Below are positions 1 through 7,554 of a stretch of DNA of 11,512 bases, one piece after another. The notes beneath the pieces are model-generated. The model was not told the origin of the DNA. It saw only the letters and a list, made by a program, of their open reading frames with translations, and made no database searches. Every line of letters begins with the position of its first letter. Position 1 is the first letter of the stretch. This DNA comes from Candidatus Glassiibacteriota bacterium (GTDB lineage Bacteria; Gemmatimonadota; Glassbacteria; GWA2-58-10), in NCBI GenBank assembly GCA_016934095.1, contig JAFGTO010000217.1, positions 1-11,512 on the forward strand, given 5' to 3'. The translations under genes and the position numbers were made by a program.

Positions 1-2286
1 CAGGTTGGCCGCATTGCGGTCGAGGGCAAAGCGGTCGACTATTACCGCGGAAAAGCTGTCCAGGTCGGCCGTGGTATACAGGTCCGGAATCTGGTAGAAG
101 TAGAGCCCGTTGTAGTTCAGGGCGGGTCCCAGGCGGCTCTCCGGGGCGCTCAGGTCTCCGATTACCGCTACTGCAGGAGGCGCGGCCCGCCAGAGAGCTT
201 CCTCTGCCATCAGGAAGGAGCCTACCACGTGGCGGTCGTTGCTGCGGCGCTGCGCCTGGAGCCAGCGCTCGAGGCTGAACATGGGGCCGGTACCCATGCA
301 GGCATCCGAGAGGTAGGGGTAGCTGAAAGCCCCCATTTTCAGACGCTGCTGCAGGCCGTTATAACCGCGGCGCGCCATAGCCAGGAAAGGCTCGGCAGGC
401 AGCAGCCCGGCTTCCACCAGCCGCGCTGCCGAGTAGACGAACATACTGGTGGAAGTGGTCTCGAGCCACATCCCCGGGTAGTCCCGCTTGTCGGTTACCT
501 GGGCCCAGAGCCCGGTTTCCGGGTCCTGGGCGCGCAGCAGCCCGCTGAAGAAACCGAGCACTGTCCCGCGCAGCATCTCCCGGCTGGGATGCCCCGGCGG
601 CAGGCGCAGCAGGAGCTCGGTAAAGGCCATCGCCACCCAGCCGTTGCCCCGGCCCCACTTGCTGTCGTTCAGGCCGGTCGGACGCTCCGGAGAGCACCAG
701 TAGGAGCTGCGGTCGAGGTCTATGGCCTGGAAGTAGAGGCTGTCCGCAGGGTCGAGGAGGTACCCGGTGAAGAGGGCCAGTTGGTCCGCCGCCACGTCCA
801 GGGCGGACACCTCGCCGGTAACCTCGTAATACAGGGCGCGCTCGTTACAAAAGAAATACAGCAGGTCCACGATCGTGCGCCTGCCGCCCAATCCCCAGAA
901 CATGCCCGGCCCGAGCTGAGAGTCAATCTCTGCAATGCTGCTTTTCCAGTACTTCATGGCCATCTCGAGGTAGACCCGCTCTCCGGTGATGCGGTAGAGC
1001 TCGTAAGCCGGGACCATCAGGGAGCCGTAATTGAAGGTCGAGCTTTCGGGGTCGTGCTCCCGGCGCCGGACCAGGGGCTCGAAGAAACCCTTGACATATT
1101 CGAGGATCTCATCATTCCTGGTGCGGCCGTAGACATCCAGCATGCCCTGCAGGACCAGGGCGGTAGGGTAGTCCCGCTGGCGCCGGGTGGGGTCCGGGTA
1201 ATGGCGGTGGATCTGGGCCTTGACAAGCTGGTCGGCCCAGCGCATGGGCCGGGCAGGCCCGAGCTCGACCCGGCAGGCATCCCGGTCGACCCTGCCCCGG
1301 GCATCGATAACCCTGACCGCGGGCCTGAAAACGCCCTCTTTGCCGTAAACGTGGACCGGGTCCGGCTCCTCGCTGGCGGCACCATCGCCGAAGTCCCAGG
1401 CATAGGTACAGGGCTCCGCTGTGTCGCCGCCCGGGAGTGCGCGGAGATGCACGGACTGTCCGGCATCCCCGGTCGTGGGGACAGCCCGGGCGGAGACCAC
1501 GGGCAGCGAGGTGCCGGCGGCCGCAGCTTTCATGTATTCGACTATGTTTTCAAACAGCAGCACCCCGGCTTCCAGGTAATGGGGCTCGTTGGATACACAG
1601 CCGGCATGATAGCGCGCCACCATCGGCTGGCAGACCAGGACCGCTCCCCTGCCGTAGCCGGCCTCGAAAATGCTGCCCGCCGAGTTGTCCAGCTTTTCGA
1701 TCCGGGGGTCAAGTGAGGGCGGCCGGGGATCCTTGGAGGCGAGGATACGCCACTGGGGGCCGGTGCGCACGATGCGCCAGGACTCTTCCAGGCCGCGCAG
1801 GTAGTCGATGCGGTGAGGGCGGTTGAAGACAGGGTGTTCCGGTGCTTCCACCTGCTCGACAAAGTCCCAGTCTTCCTTTCCGGCGGCGGCCTTGTCCGAG
1901 AAGACTATTTCATAGGGCAGGAACTCACTCCGGTAACCCGCGGCGTCGATTTCGAATACCAGCAAGGCTCCACCTTCACGCACCCAGTCGAGCAGCATGT
2001 TAAAATTGTCCACCAGGCCTGCATAGTTGAGTGCGTGCGCTCCGCGGTTGAGGATGATCAGCTCGTAGCCGGCCAAGGCCGGGGGATTGACCTCTTGGAT
2101 CAGCTCGAAGCGCTCTCCCATGCGGGTGAGCGCCTCATCGACTCTCTGCAGGGACGCTGCGGCCCCGATCAGCCCGATCCGGGGGTCCACGGTTTCAGGC
2201 GCGGCGCAGCCTGCTCCGGTCAGGGCGAGAGCCAGTCCGGCAGGGAGCAGCGTTTTTTTCATCCGGAGCCATAAATGCTTTGACAT
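1..2286 (-). CDS. Secreted/lipoprotein GH88/GH105-type unsaturated glycuronyl hydrolase with PKD and GATase-like domains, 3' end outside window
   Basis: The reading frame is open for 762 codons from ATG 2286 to the left edge, so the C-terminus is missing. Residues 1-27 form a signal peptide ending in Cys27 (LTGAGC); Gly at -3 is atypical for a lipobox, so lipidation is likely, not certain. Residues about 35-250 look like a GATase/ThuA-like alpha/beta domain. About 258-340 is a PKD domain with the WDFGDG signature at 297-302. About 345-690 resembles GH88/GH105 (YteR-like unsaturated rhamnogalacturonyl hydrolase): Asp474 in TIVDLLYFF fits the catalytic Asp of the family, WGRGNGW lies at 544-550, and LETTSTSMF follows near 608-616. 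A second GATase-like domain begins near 703. GH105 enzymes hydrate the unsaturated uronyl sugar left by polysaccharide lyases. ATG 2286 is preferred over ATG 2262 because GAGGGGG lies 9 nt upstream. It is divergent from the reductase genes. The exact substrate is unknown. Confidence 0.85.
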   Translation of the reverse strand, partial: MSKHLWLRMKKTLLPAGLALALTGAGCAAPETVDPRIGLIGAAASLQRVDEALTRMGERFELIQEVNPPALAGYELIILNRGAHALNYAGLVDNFNMLLDWVREGGALLVFEIDAAGYRSEFLPYEIVFSDKAAAGKEDWDFVEQVEAPEHPVFNRPHRIDYLRGLEESWRIVRTGPQWRILASKDPRPPSLDPRIEKLDNSAGSIFEAGYGRGAVLVCQPMVARYHAGCVSNEPHYLEAGVLLFENIVEYMKAAAAGTSLPVVSARAVPTTGDAGQSVHLRALPGGDTAEPCTYAWDFGDGAASEEPDPVHVYGKEGVFRPAVRVIDARGRVDRDACRVELGPARPMRWADQLVKAQIHRHYPDPTRRQRDYPTALVLQGMLDVYGRTRNDEILEYVKGFFEPLVRRREHDPESSTFNYGSLMVPAYELYRITGERVYLEMAMKYWKSSIAEIDSQLGPGMFWGLGGRRTIVDLLYFFCNERALYYEVTGEVSALDVAADQLALFTGYLLDPADSLYFQAIDLDRSSYWCSPERPTGLNDSKWGRGNGWVAMAFTELLLRLPPGHPSREMLRGTVLGFFSGLLRAQDPETGLWAQVTDKRDYPGMWLETTSTSMFVYSAARLVEAGLLPAEPFLAMARRGYNGLQQRLKMGAFSYPYLSDACMGTGPMFSLERWLQAQRRSNDRHVVGSFLMAEEALWRAAPPAVAVIGDLSAPESRLGPALNYNGLYFYQIPDLYTTADLDSFSAVIVDRFALDRNAANL

Positions 2287-2295
2287 GGATACGTT

Positions 2296-2302
2296 CCCCC
2301 TC
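2296..2302 (-). promoter_or_regulatory. Shine-Dalgarno site for the GH105-type lipoprotein
   Basis: On the minus strand GAGGGGG stands 9 nt before ATG 2286. The in-frame internal ATG at 2262 and an out-of-frame ATG at 2273 have no comparable site, so this decides the start. Confidence 0.6.
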
Positions 2303-2347
2303 AGCAGACCGGTTATCGACATGTCCGGCTGCCTGATGAAGCAGCAG

Positions 2348-2363
2348 GGCTTCCCGGGAAGCC
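2348..2363. promoter_or_regulatory. Perfect 16-bp palindrome, candidate operator in divergent promoter region
   Basis: GGCTTCCCGGGAAGCC equals its own reverse complement. It lies in the 200-bp gap between two divergent genes, 62 bp from the lipoprotein start and about 120 bp from the reductase start. Its core TTCCCGGG recurs at 2395-2402, with centres 44 bp apart, close to four helical turns. It could be a repressor site; as RNA it would make only a short hairpin and there is no T-tract next to it. An operator role is inference from symmetry and position. Confidence 0.35.
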
Positions 2364-2394
2364 GCAGGCCGGCGGGACAGGAAGCTGCATGGGG

Positions 2395-2402
2395 TTCCCG
2401 GG
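2395..2402. promoter_or_regulatory. Second TTCCCGGG copy, possible paired operator
   Basis: TTCCCGGG followed by TAA repeats the core of the palindrome at 2348-2363, but its outer symmetry is lost. It lies upstream of an AT-rich stretch (2431-2442, ATATATATTTAA) that may contain the reductase promoter, although no convincing -35/-10 pair was found. Confidence 0.25.
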
Positions 2403-2486
2403 TAAAAGGGTCTGGATTTTTTCAGGCTTACATATATATTTAAGTCTTGTTTCCGAATCAATCATCTTGTGCAAAAGGCAGGCGGA

Positions 2487-3581
2487 ATGGAATACAGGCA
2501 ATACGGACAGACCGGTAAGAATATCAGCAGGCTGGGGTTCGGCGGGATGCGCTTCGCCAGGCCCAGGGATGTATCGGCCATGGCGGAGGTGGTGCTGGCG
2601 GCCCACCAGGCGGGGATCAGCTATTTCGATACGGCGCCGGGCTATTGCAGCGACATGAGCGAGAAAATAATCGGCTACGCCCTAAGGCAGGTCAATCCCG
2701 GGGACGGGGATTTTTACCTTTCGACCAAGACCAGCAAGCCGGATGCAGAGGGTGTCCGGGCAGACCTGCAGCGGTCGCTCGAGCGCCTGGGGGTGGACTG
2801 CATCGATTTCTACCACTGCTGGTATATCCTCACCCTGGACGCCTGGGAGCGCCGCAAGACCGGCCGGGCTGTGGATGCCCTGCTCAGGGCCAGGGAGGAT
2901 GGGCTGGTGCGCCACCTGGCTTTCACCACTCACCTTCCCGGAGATGAAGTGGAGAAGATCATCGGGGAAAACATCTTCGAGGGAGTCATTTTCGGTTACA
3001 ACGCGATCAATTTCCCTTACCGGCAGCAGGCACTGAAAGCAGCGGCACGGGCGGGGATCGGGCTCGTGGTGATGAACCCCCTGGGCGGTGGAACCATTAC
3101 CGAAAACCCGGATACTTTCTCTTTCATCCGTGCCTACCCGGGCCAGCCCATGGTGGAGGCTGCGCTTAATTTCCTCTGGTCCCATTCCGAGATCACCTCG
3201 GCGCTGGTGGGTTTCAGCAGTGTCGAGGATGTGAAAGGCGCGGTTGCGGCCTGGAAAAGCTACGACCCAACAAAACACAGGCTGGACCTGGACAAGGTAA
3301 AAGCCCGGATCGAGGAATCTTTCGACAGCCTCTGCACTGGCTGCCGCTACTGCCGGGACTGCCCGGAGGGGATAGAGGTATACAAGTATCTCGAAGCCTA
3401 CAACCATGTTATACTCAAGGGCGGGGAGGGCCTTGGCGACAGGCTGCGCTGGCATCACGGGATCGAAAACCTCGATGACCTGGAGCGCTGCACAGGGTGC
3501 GGCGCTTGTGAAGAGGCCTGTACTCAGCACCTGCCCATCCTGGAGCGTTTCGACAGGATCAGGGAGCTCTACGGAAAATGA
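2487..3581 (+). CDS. Aldo/keto reductase with C-terminal 4Fe-4S cysteine clusters
   Basis: A 364-residue protein of the aldo/keto reductase class that carries a ferredoxin-like C-terminus (COG1453-like). The AKR barrel covers about 1-270 and shows the full catalytic tetrad: Asp48 and Tyr53 in FDTAPGY, Lys81 in LSTKTS and His110 in DFYHCW. The tail has CX2CX2CX2CP (Cys283, 286, 289, 292) and CX2CX2CX3C (Cys335, 338, 341, 345), which could bind one or two Fe-S clusters. The family reduces carbonyls with NAD(P)H; electron transfer through the clusters is a family-level inference. ATG 2487 is chosen over in-frame GTG 2469 because the family begins with a MEYRxxGxTG-like strand and AAAGG lies about 8 nt upstream. 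It is the first gene of a likely two-gene unit with the flavin oxidoreductase 83 bp downstream. The protein is cytoplasmic, with no signal peptide. The substrate is unknown. Confidence 0.9.
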   Translation: MEYRQYGQTGKNISRLGFGGMRFARPRDVSAMAEVVLAAHQAGISYFDTAPGYCSDMSEKIIGYALRQVNPGDGDFYLSTKTSKPDAEGVRADLQRSLERLGVDCIDFYHCWYILTLDAWERRKTGRAVDALLRAREDGLVRHLAFTTHLPGDEVEKIIGENIFEGVIFGYNAINFPYRQQALKAAARAGIGLVVMNPLGGGTITENPDTFSFIRAYPGQPMVEAALNFLWSHSEITSALVGFSSVEDVKGAVAAWKSYDPTKHRLDLDKVKARIEESFDSLCTGCRYCRDCPEGIEVYKYLEAYNHVILKGGEGLGDRLRWHHGIENLDDLERCTGCGACEEACTQHLPILERFDRIRELYGK

Positions 3582-3634
3582 CAGGCCTGGCGGGGTTTTC
3601 CTTCAGGCGGATATTGGATAAAATTTATACATGG

Positions 3635-3646
3635 TGAATCGATTCA
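3635..3646. promoter_or_regulatory. Perfect 12-bp palindrome before the flavin oxidoreductase
   Basis: TGAATCGATTCA is fully self-complementary and centred 24 bp before the ATG at 3665, within a short AT-rich gap that includes TTTATAC (3624-3630), a possible -10. It may be an operator, allowing the second gene to be controlled separately. Alternatively the pair is co-transcribed and this is chance. Confidence 0.3.
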
Positions 3647-3664
3647 TCTAGTTTGGGAGGATGG

Positions 3665-4822
3665 ATGACGGAAACAGATGGGTTTCAGCTTGAATCGGCT
3701 TTCGAGCCTTTTGAGAGCGGCCGCCTGAGCCTCCAGGGGAGGCTGGTGCGCGCCCCGGTCTGGTCGGCGACCGCGGATGAGGACGGTTTCGTTACCGACC
3801 GCACAGTCTCTTTCTACGAAAAGCTGACCGGCCACGGACTGGGCCTGATCGTTACCGGGTTCGCCTTTGTCAGCTCCGGCAGCCGGGCGGTGCCCCGTAT
3901 GCTGGGAGCCTCGAGCGATGATTTCATCCCGGGGCTGAGGAGACTGGCGGATGCGGTGCACGCCAAAGGCGACAAGATCAGCCTGCAGATCGCCCACTGC
4001 GGGCTTAACTCGGACCCAGCCTATGACCCGGACGGCCTGATCTACGGTCCGTCGCTGATCGCCCTTACCGGCCAGACGCAGATTGAGAAAGCAGGCAAGC
4101 TGCGCAAGGAAAACGCGCATATCATGCGCTCGCTGACCAGGGGGCAGATCGCGCAGATTATCGATGACTTTACCGATGCAGCCCTGAGAGCGGAAGAGGC
4201 CGGCTTCGATGCGGTCGAGATTCACGGGGCACACCATTACCTGATCAGCCAGTTCCTCTGCCCGGTTTTCAACAAGCGCACTGACATCTACGGCGGCGGT
4301 TCGCGCCAGCGGGCGAATTTTGCGGTGGAGGTGGTCAAGATGATACGGCGGGCCCTGCCGGAGATGACCCTGGTTTTCAGGATGAACTGCGAAGATTTTA
4401 CCCCCGGCGGCATAGAGCTCGCGGATTCCAGGGTTACAGCCTCCCTGCTGGCCGAGGCGGGCTGCGACATTATCTCGGTCAGTGGGAACAACCCGCTGCG
4501 CACCAGGATTGTCAAGCCGGAGAAAGAAGCCTACTTCCGCGAGCAGGCCCGGGTGCTGCATGAGGCCTCGGGCCTGCCGGTGATAGTTACCGGAGGAGTG
4601 CGCTCGCCGCGCGCGGTATACGAGCTGCTGCATAACGGGTACGCCGAGCTGGTCGGCATCGGCCGGCCGCTGATCCGCAACCCCGACCTGCCGGAGCGCT
4701 GGAGACAGGGCAATTTCAAACCCTACGAGTGCATCTCCTGCAACAGCTGCATGGGTGCGGCCATGGAATACTCGGTGAGGTGCCTGCGGATGGACCAGCC
4801 GGAAGAGGGTGAGGGGCAATAG
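3665..4822 (+). CDS. Old Yellow Enzyme-type NADH:flavin oxidoreductase, short form with C-terminal Cys cluster
   Basis: A 385-residue FMN-binding TIM-barrel protein of the OYE / 2,4-dienoyl-CoA reductase class. Visible signatures: RLVRAPVWSATADEDG near 26-41, QIAHCG with His111, HGAHHYLISQFL (His187, His190) with NKRTDIYGG at 203-211, and VTGGVRSP near 308-315 for phosphate binding. The C-terminus has CX2CX2CX10C (Cys356, 359, 362, 373), resembling the 4Fe-4S motif of dienoyl-CoA reductases, but the FAD/NAD(P)-binding second half of those enzymes (usually 640-670 residues in all) is absent. Family members reduce activated C=C bonds. Electrons may come from a separate partner; the adjacent Fe-S aldo/keto reductase is a candidate by neighbourhood only. 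ATG 3665 is preceded by GGGAGG with a 4-nt spacer; TTG 3653 is in frame but less likely, and ATG 3661 is out of frame. The substrate is unknown. Confidence 0.9.
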   Translation: MTETDGFQLESAFEPFESGRLSLQGRLVRAPVWSATADEDGFVTDRTVSFYEKLTGHGLGLIVTGFAFVSSGSRAVPRMLGASSDDFIPGLRRLADAVHAKGDKISLQIAHCGLNSDPAYDPDGLIYGPSLIALTGQTQIEKAGKLRKENAHIMRSLTRGQIAQIIDDFTDAALRAEEAGFDAVEIHGAHHYLISQFLCPVFNKRTDIYGGGSRQRANFAVEVVKMIRRALPEMTLVFRMNCEDFTPGGIELADSRVTASLLAEAGCDIISVSGNNPLRTRIVKPEKEAYFREQARVLHEASGLPVIVTGGVRSPRAVYELLHNGYAELVGIGRPLIRNPDLPERWRQGNFKPYECISCNSCMGAAMEYSVRCLRMDQPEEGEGQ

Positions 4823-4836
4823 GGCTCTCTAGAGCC
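4823..4836. terminator. Small hairpin between convergent genes, possible weak bidirectional terminator
   Basis: GGCTCT and AGAGCC pair around a tiny loop. The hairpin starts right after the flavin oxidoreductase stop (4820-4822) and includes the stop of the convergent gene (4829-4831). On the plus strand AGCC and then five T follow. The stem is short and the T-run displaced, so termination would be weak. Confidence 0.3.
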
Positions 4837-7402
4837 AGCCTTTTTGCCTGAGGGCGCGCATTATCTCCACGCGCTCGGGTGCCTGCGGCGCCATCCGGAG
4901 GTACCGGCGAAACTCCTCCACGGCGCCGGGATCATCCTGCTGCAGCAGCAGGATACCCAGGTTGCGCCGGGGCGCCGGCGCCCCGGGGTCGCACAGGGCG
5001 GCGCGCTCGAAAAGCCCGCGGGCTTCTTCGTAGCGCTCCTGTTTCATGCGCACCAGGCCCAGGTTGTTGAGGGCCAGGGCGTTGCCGGGCTGCTGCTCGA
5101 GAGCGCGTGCCAGAAAAGCTTCAGCATCCTCCCACCTGTTTTTTCCGATCAGCATTCCACCCAGACTGCTCAGGATTTCAGCCGGCGTGTCAAGGAGCCC
5201 GGAAAGGTCGAACTCCGGGTCGTAAGCGAGGGTCTTTTCCAAAGCGGAAAGCGCCTCCCGGCTCCGGCCCAGTCGCAGCAGGACTTCCGAGAGACTGTAC
5301 CAGGCCCGGGCATCGGCGGCCCCCAGGTCCAAAGCCGCCCGGTACTCCCTGGCCGCGATCTCCGGCTCGGCTTCAGCGTAGTGCCCGGCCAGGCGAAGGT
5401 GGAAGTCCGGCTTTCCGAGCCGGCTTGTCAGCAGGGCCACGGCCCGGTCGCTGTGGGTGCCGATCAGGCCCAGGTCCCAGAGGGGGTGGTAGTTTTCCCG
5501 GTAGACCCGGGCCGAGAGGCTGTCCCAGGGTGAGCCGACCTCGAAGATCCGGGTGGTGGCATCCTGGTAGACCAGGCGGAACCCGCCCAGGGTTTCCGGA
5601 GCGTACTGGAAAGCATAGGCGGCGCTCGAGTCGGCAAGCTCCGGCCGGTTCATCACGTAACGGTAGGAGGAGGGCCCGCTGTCCAGGGCCAGGTTGACAG
5701 TAACCAGCAGGTAGCTCACCCTCCAGCGGCGGCAGAGCTCTTCCATTTGTTCCACGGTGCCGTAAAGTGCGCCCAGGAAATCGCGAACTTTTTCACGGAT
5801 ACCCCTGGACTCGAATTTCGAGTGCAGCACCACCGGTCGGCCGGCATAGGCCAGGATGCTGGGCCCCCACTGGAACGGGGCCAGGACCGTATCATCGGGG
5901 CCGGTATTGGTTTTCAGCCATTCGACCACCCGGAGGTCGTTGTCCGGGCGGTAGGCCATGATGCGGTAGCCCAGGCTGCGGTAATAGTCGGTCAAGATAA
6001 CGGCCGAGCCCAGGGCCAGGGCGAGCAGCCACATCCTGGTGCCGCCACGCAGGGCCAGGCTGCCGAAAACCAGGGCCGAGAAAAAGACGAAGAAAACAGA
6101 CAGCCGGTCCACTGCCAGGTAGCCTGCGGCAAAGGCGAAGAAAAAGACCAGGGCCATCCTGCCGGGAATGCCGAGCCTGCCTTTGAGCCAGTCGCGGACC
6201 AGGAGGATAGACAGGCCCAGGGACACCCAGAGTCCCACCCCGAAATAGGATGCAACCTGGCCTGCGGATGGGCTGTTGAATGCGCTGAGCCAGAGGATTT
6301 TCGAATGGAAGCTCATGGCAGCCGGGTCTGCGGGCTTGGCTCCCAGGAACCTGACCTTGTCCAGCATCAGGAGGTAGACGTGCGAGAACTCCCCGGTGCG
6401 GTCCCGGGCCAGCCAGGCGCCCGCAGCCCAGGCAAGCGGCAGGGCCACGGCCAGCAGCCAGCGCAGGCGGGGTCTCCCCCCGGCGAGCCACTTCTTTTCG
6501 ACCAACCAGGCCGCCAGCACGCAATAGGAGGTCAGCATCGGCAGGCCGGTGAGGAAATGTTTTGCACGCAGCACCGGTACGGCGATACCTGCAGCCATGC
6601 AGCAGAGTATCAGCACGAGGAAAGATTCGAGAAAGCCCCGGCTGCCCCGGCTGTCTGCCAGGAAAAGAAAGGCTGCGAACAGCGACAGCAAGAAAAGCAG
6701 AAAAGGGGCGACGTGCCAGGAGGCCAGGGCGATAGCGAAAATCACCCCGGCGGCCCAGCGGGACCAGGTCTTGTCCTTTTCGGAAGAATACGCCAGCAGG
6801 GCCAGCGCGCCGAAAATGAAAGGCAGGGCGAAGTCCTCCCTGAGGAAAGCGCCGCCGGCAGACCTGGCAAAGCTCGGGGGGGCTGCTGCATACCAGGCCG
6901 CGGCGAGCATGGCCGCAACCCTGGATTTCCAGGCCACCAGGGCCAGGAAGAACAAAGCGGTTATGCTCAGGCAGGAAAAGAGGCAGTCGAACCAGGCCGT
7001 GAACTTGTGCAGCGGGAGCCTGAACCCGAAAACCGAGCCTGCCAGCTGGTAGCTGAAGCCGACCGCGTATTCCATGGCGATTGTGAAATTCTCCAGCGGC
7101 ACCACGCCCTCGGGCTCCTGGGCCCGGGTGTCTTGTGCAGGGATTCCCTGGCCGCGGGCCACCAGTTCGGCATAACGGTAATGAAAGGCGGACTCGGTCC
7201 AGAAAGCGCAGGTTTCCCGGTTGGCAGCAAAGCTGGGATTCTGCGCCAGCCTGGAGAGCTTGTTGTAGGCGGCGAAAGCGGTTGCCAGGATTAGGAAAAT
7301 CGCGACAGATAATTTGCCGAACCGGGATGCGGCCCCCGGCGCCACGGCGGTGCCGGATTTCCCGGACCGTGCAGGCGAGGTCTTTTTACGGGTCTGGCTC
7401 AT
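4829..7402 (-). CDS. STT3-like GT-C membrane glycosyltransferase homologue fused to C-terminal TPR repeats
   Basis: An 857-residue polytopic membrane protein. A basic cytosolic tail (1-30) precedes the first membrane helix (about 30-48); many more helices run to about 470. Resemblance to oligosaccharyltransferase STT3 is seen in three places: after helix 1, ESAFHYRYAE (Glu70 where STT3 has the metal-binding Asp of DPWFNYR); RSAGGAFLRED at 180-190, like the second acidic motif; and VLAPFQWGPSILAYAGRP at 506-523, placed like WWDYG but lacking its Asp. TPR-like helical pairs fill about 672-845 (for example NALALNNLGLVRMKQERYEE at 774-793). GT-C enzymes transfer sugar from a polyprenyl-linked donor on the outer membrane face; donor and acceptor cannot be told here, and the altered WWDYG argues against ordinary N-sequon transfer. 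No clear ribosome site precedes ATG 7402; the AT-rich 152-bp gap upstream may hold its promoter. A PMT/ArnT-like GT-C protein is the alternative. Confidence 0.72.
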   Translation of the reverse strand: MSQTRKKTSPARSGKSGTAVAPGAASRFGKLSVAIFLILATAFAAYNKLSRLAQNPSFAANRETCAFWTESAFHYRYAELVARGQGIPAQDTRAQEPEGVVPLENFTIAMEYAVGFSYQLAGSVFGFRLPLHKFTAWFDCLFSCLSITALFFLALVAWKSRVAAMLAAAWYAAAPPSFARSAGGAFLREDFALPFIFGALALLAYSSEKDKTWSRWAAGVIFAIALASWHVAPFLLFLLSLFAAFLFLADSRGSRGFLESFLVLILCCMAAGIAVPVLRAKHFLTGLPMLTSYCVLAAWLVEKKWLAGGRPRLRWLLAVALPLAWAAGAWLARDRTGEFSHVYLLMLDKVRFLGAKPADPAAMSFHSKILWLSAFNSPSAGQVASYFGVGLWVSLGLSILLVRDWLKGRLGIPGRMALVFFFAFAAGYLAVDRLSVFFVFFSALVFGSLALRGGTRMWLLALALGSAVILTDYYRSLGYRIMAYRPDNDLRVVEWLKTNTGPDDTVLAPFQWGPSILAYAGRPVVLHSKFESRGIREKVRDFLGALYGTVEQMEELCRRWRVSYLLVTVNLALDSGPSSYRYVMNRPELADSSAAYAFQYAPETLGGFRLVYQDATTRIFEVGSPWDSLSARVYRENYHPLWDLGLIGTHSDRAVALLTSRLGKPDFHLRLAGHYAEAEPEIAAREYRAALDLGAADARAWYSLSEVLLRLGRSREALSALEKTLAYDPEFDLSGLLDTPAEILSSLGGMLIGKNRWEDAEAFLARALEQQPGNALALNNLGLVRMKQERYEEARGLFERAALCDPGAPAPRRNLGILLLQQDDPGAVEEFRRYLRMAPQAPERVEIMRALRQKGWL

Positions 7403-7554
7403 CGGGTATTAAAGGTGTCGGGATAAGGTCATTTCAGTTGCGTTAATAAGAGTCCGGGCAGATGCGCATGAGCGTGAAGAAGCCGGCAGAAGCCTTAAAG
7501 TTGATTGTTATGCAGATGATGTAATTAGTTATATATAAAAAGAAAAGAAAAAAC

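Noticed and set aside
229..1716. Long plus-strand open frame (495 codons)
   Set aside because: It is antisense to the GH105-type hydrolase, which has a signal peptide, PKD and catalytic motifs on the minus strand. The plus-strand product is low-complexity (Gly, Pro, Arg, Val rich) and shows no family motif; high GC keeps such frames open.
2682..3530. Minus-strand open frame (282 codons) opposite the aldo/keto reductase
   Set aside because: The plus strand has the full AKR tetrad and cysteine clusters, so the antisense frame is a by-product.
3644..4819. Minus-strand open frame (391 codons) opposite the flavin oxidoreductase
   Set aside because: The plus strand carries clear OYE motifs and a good ribosome site; the antisense product shows no motif.
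5747..7294. Long plus-strand open frame (515 codons) rich in Gln, Gly and Glu
   Set aside because: It is the antisense shadow of the membrane part of the STT3-like gene. Gln/Glu/Gly-rich composition is what reverse-read hydrophobic codons give.
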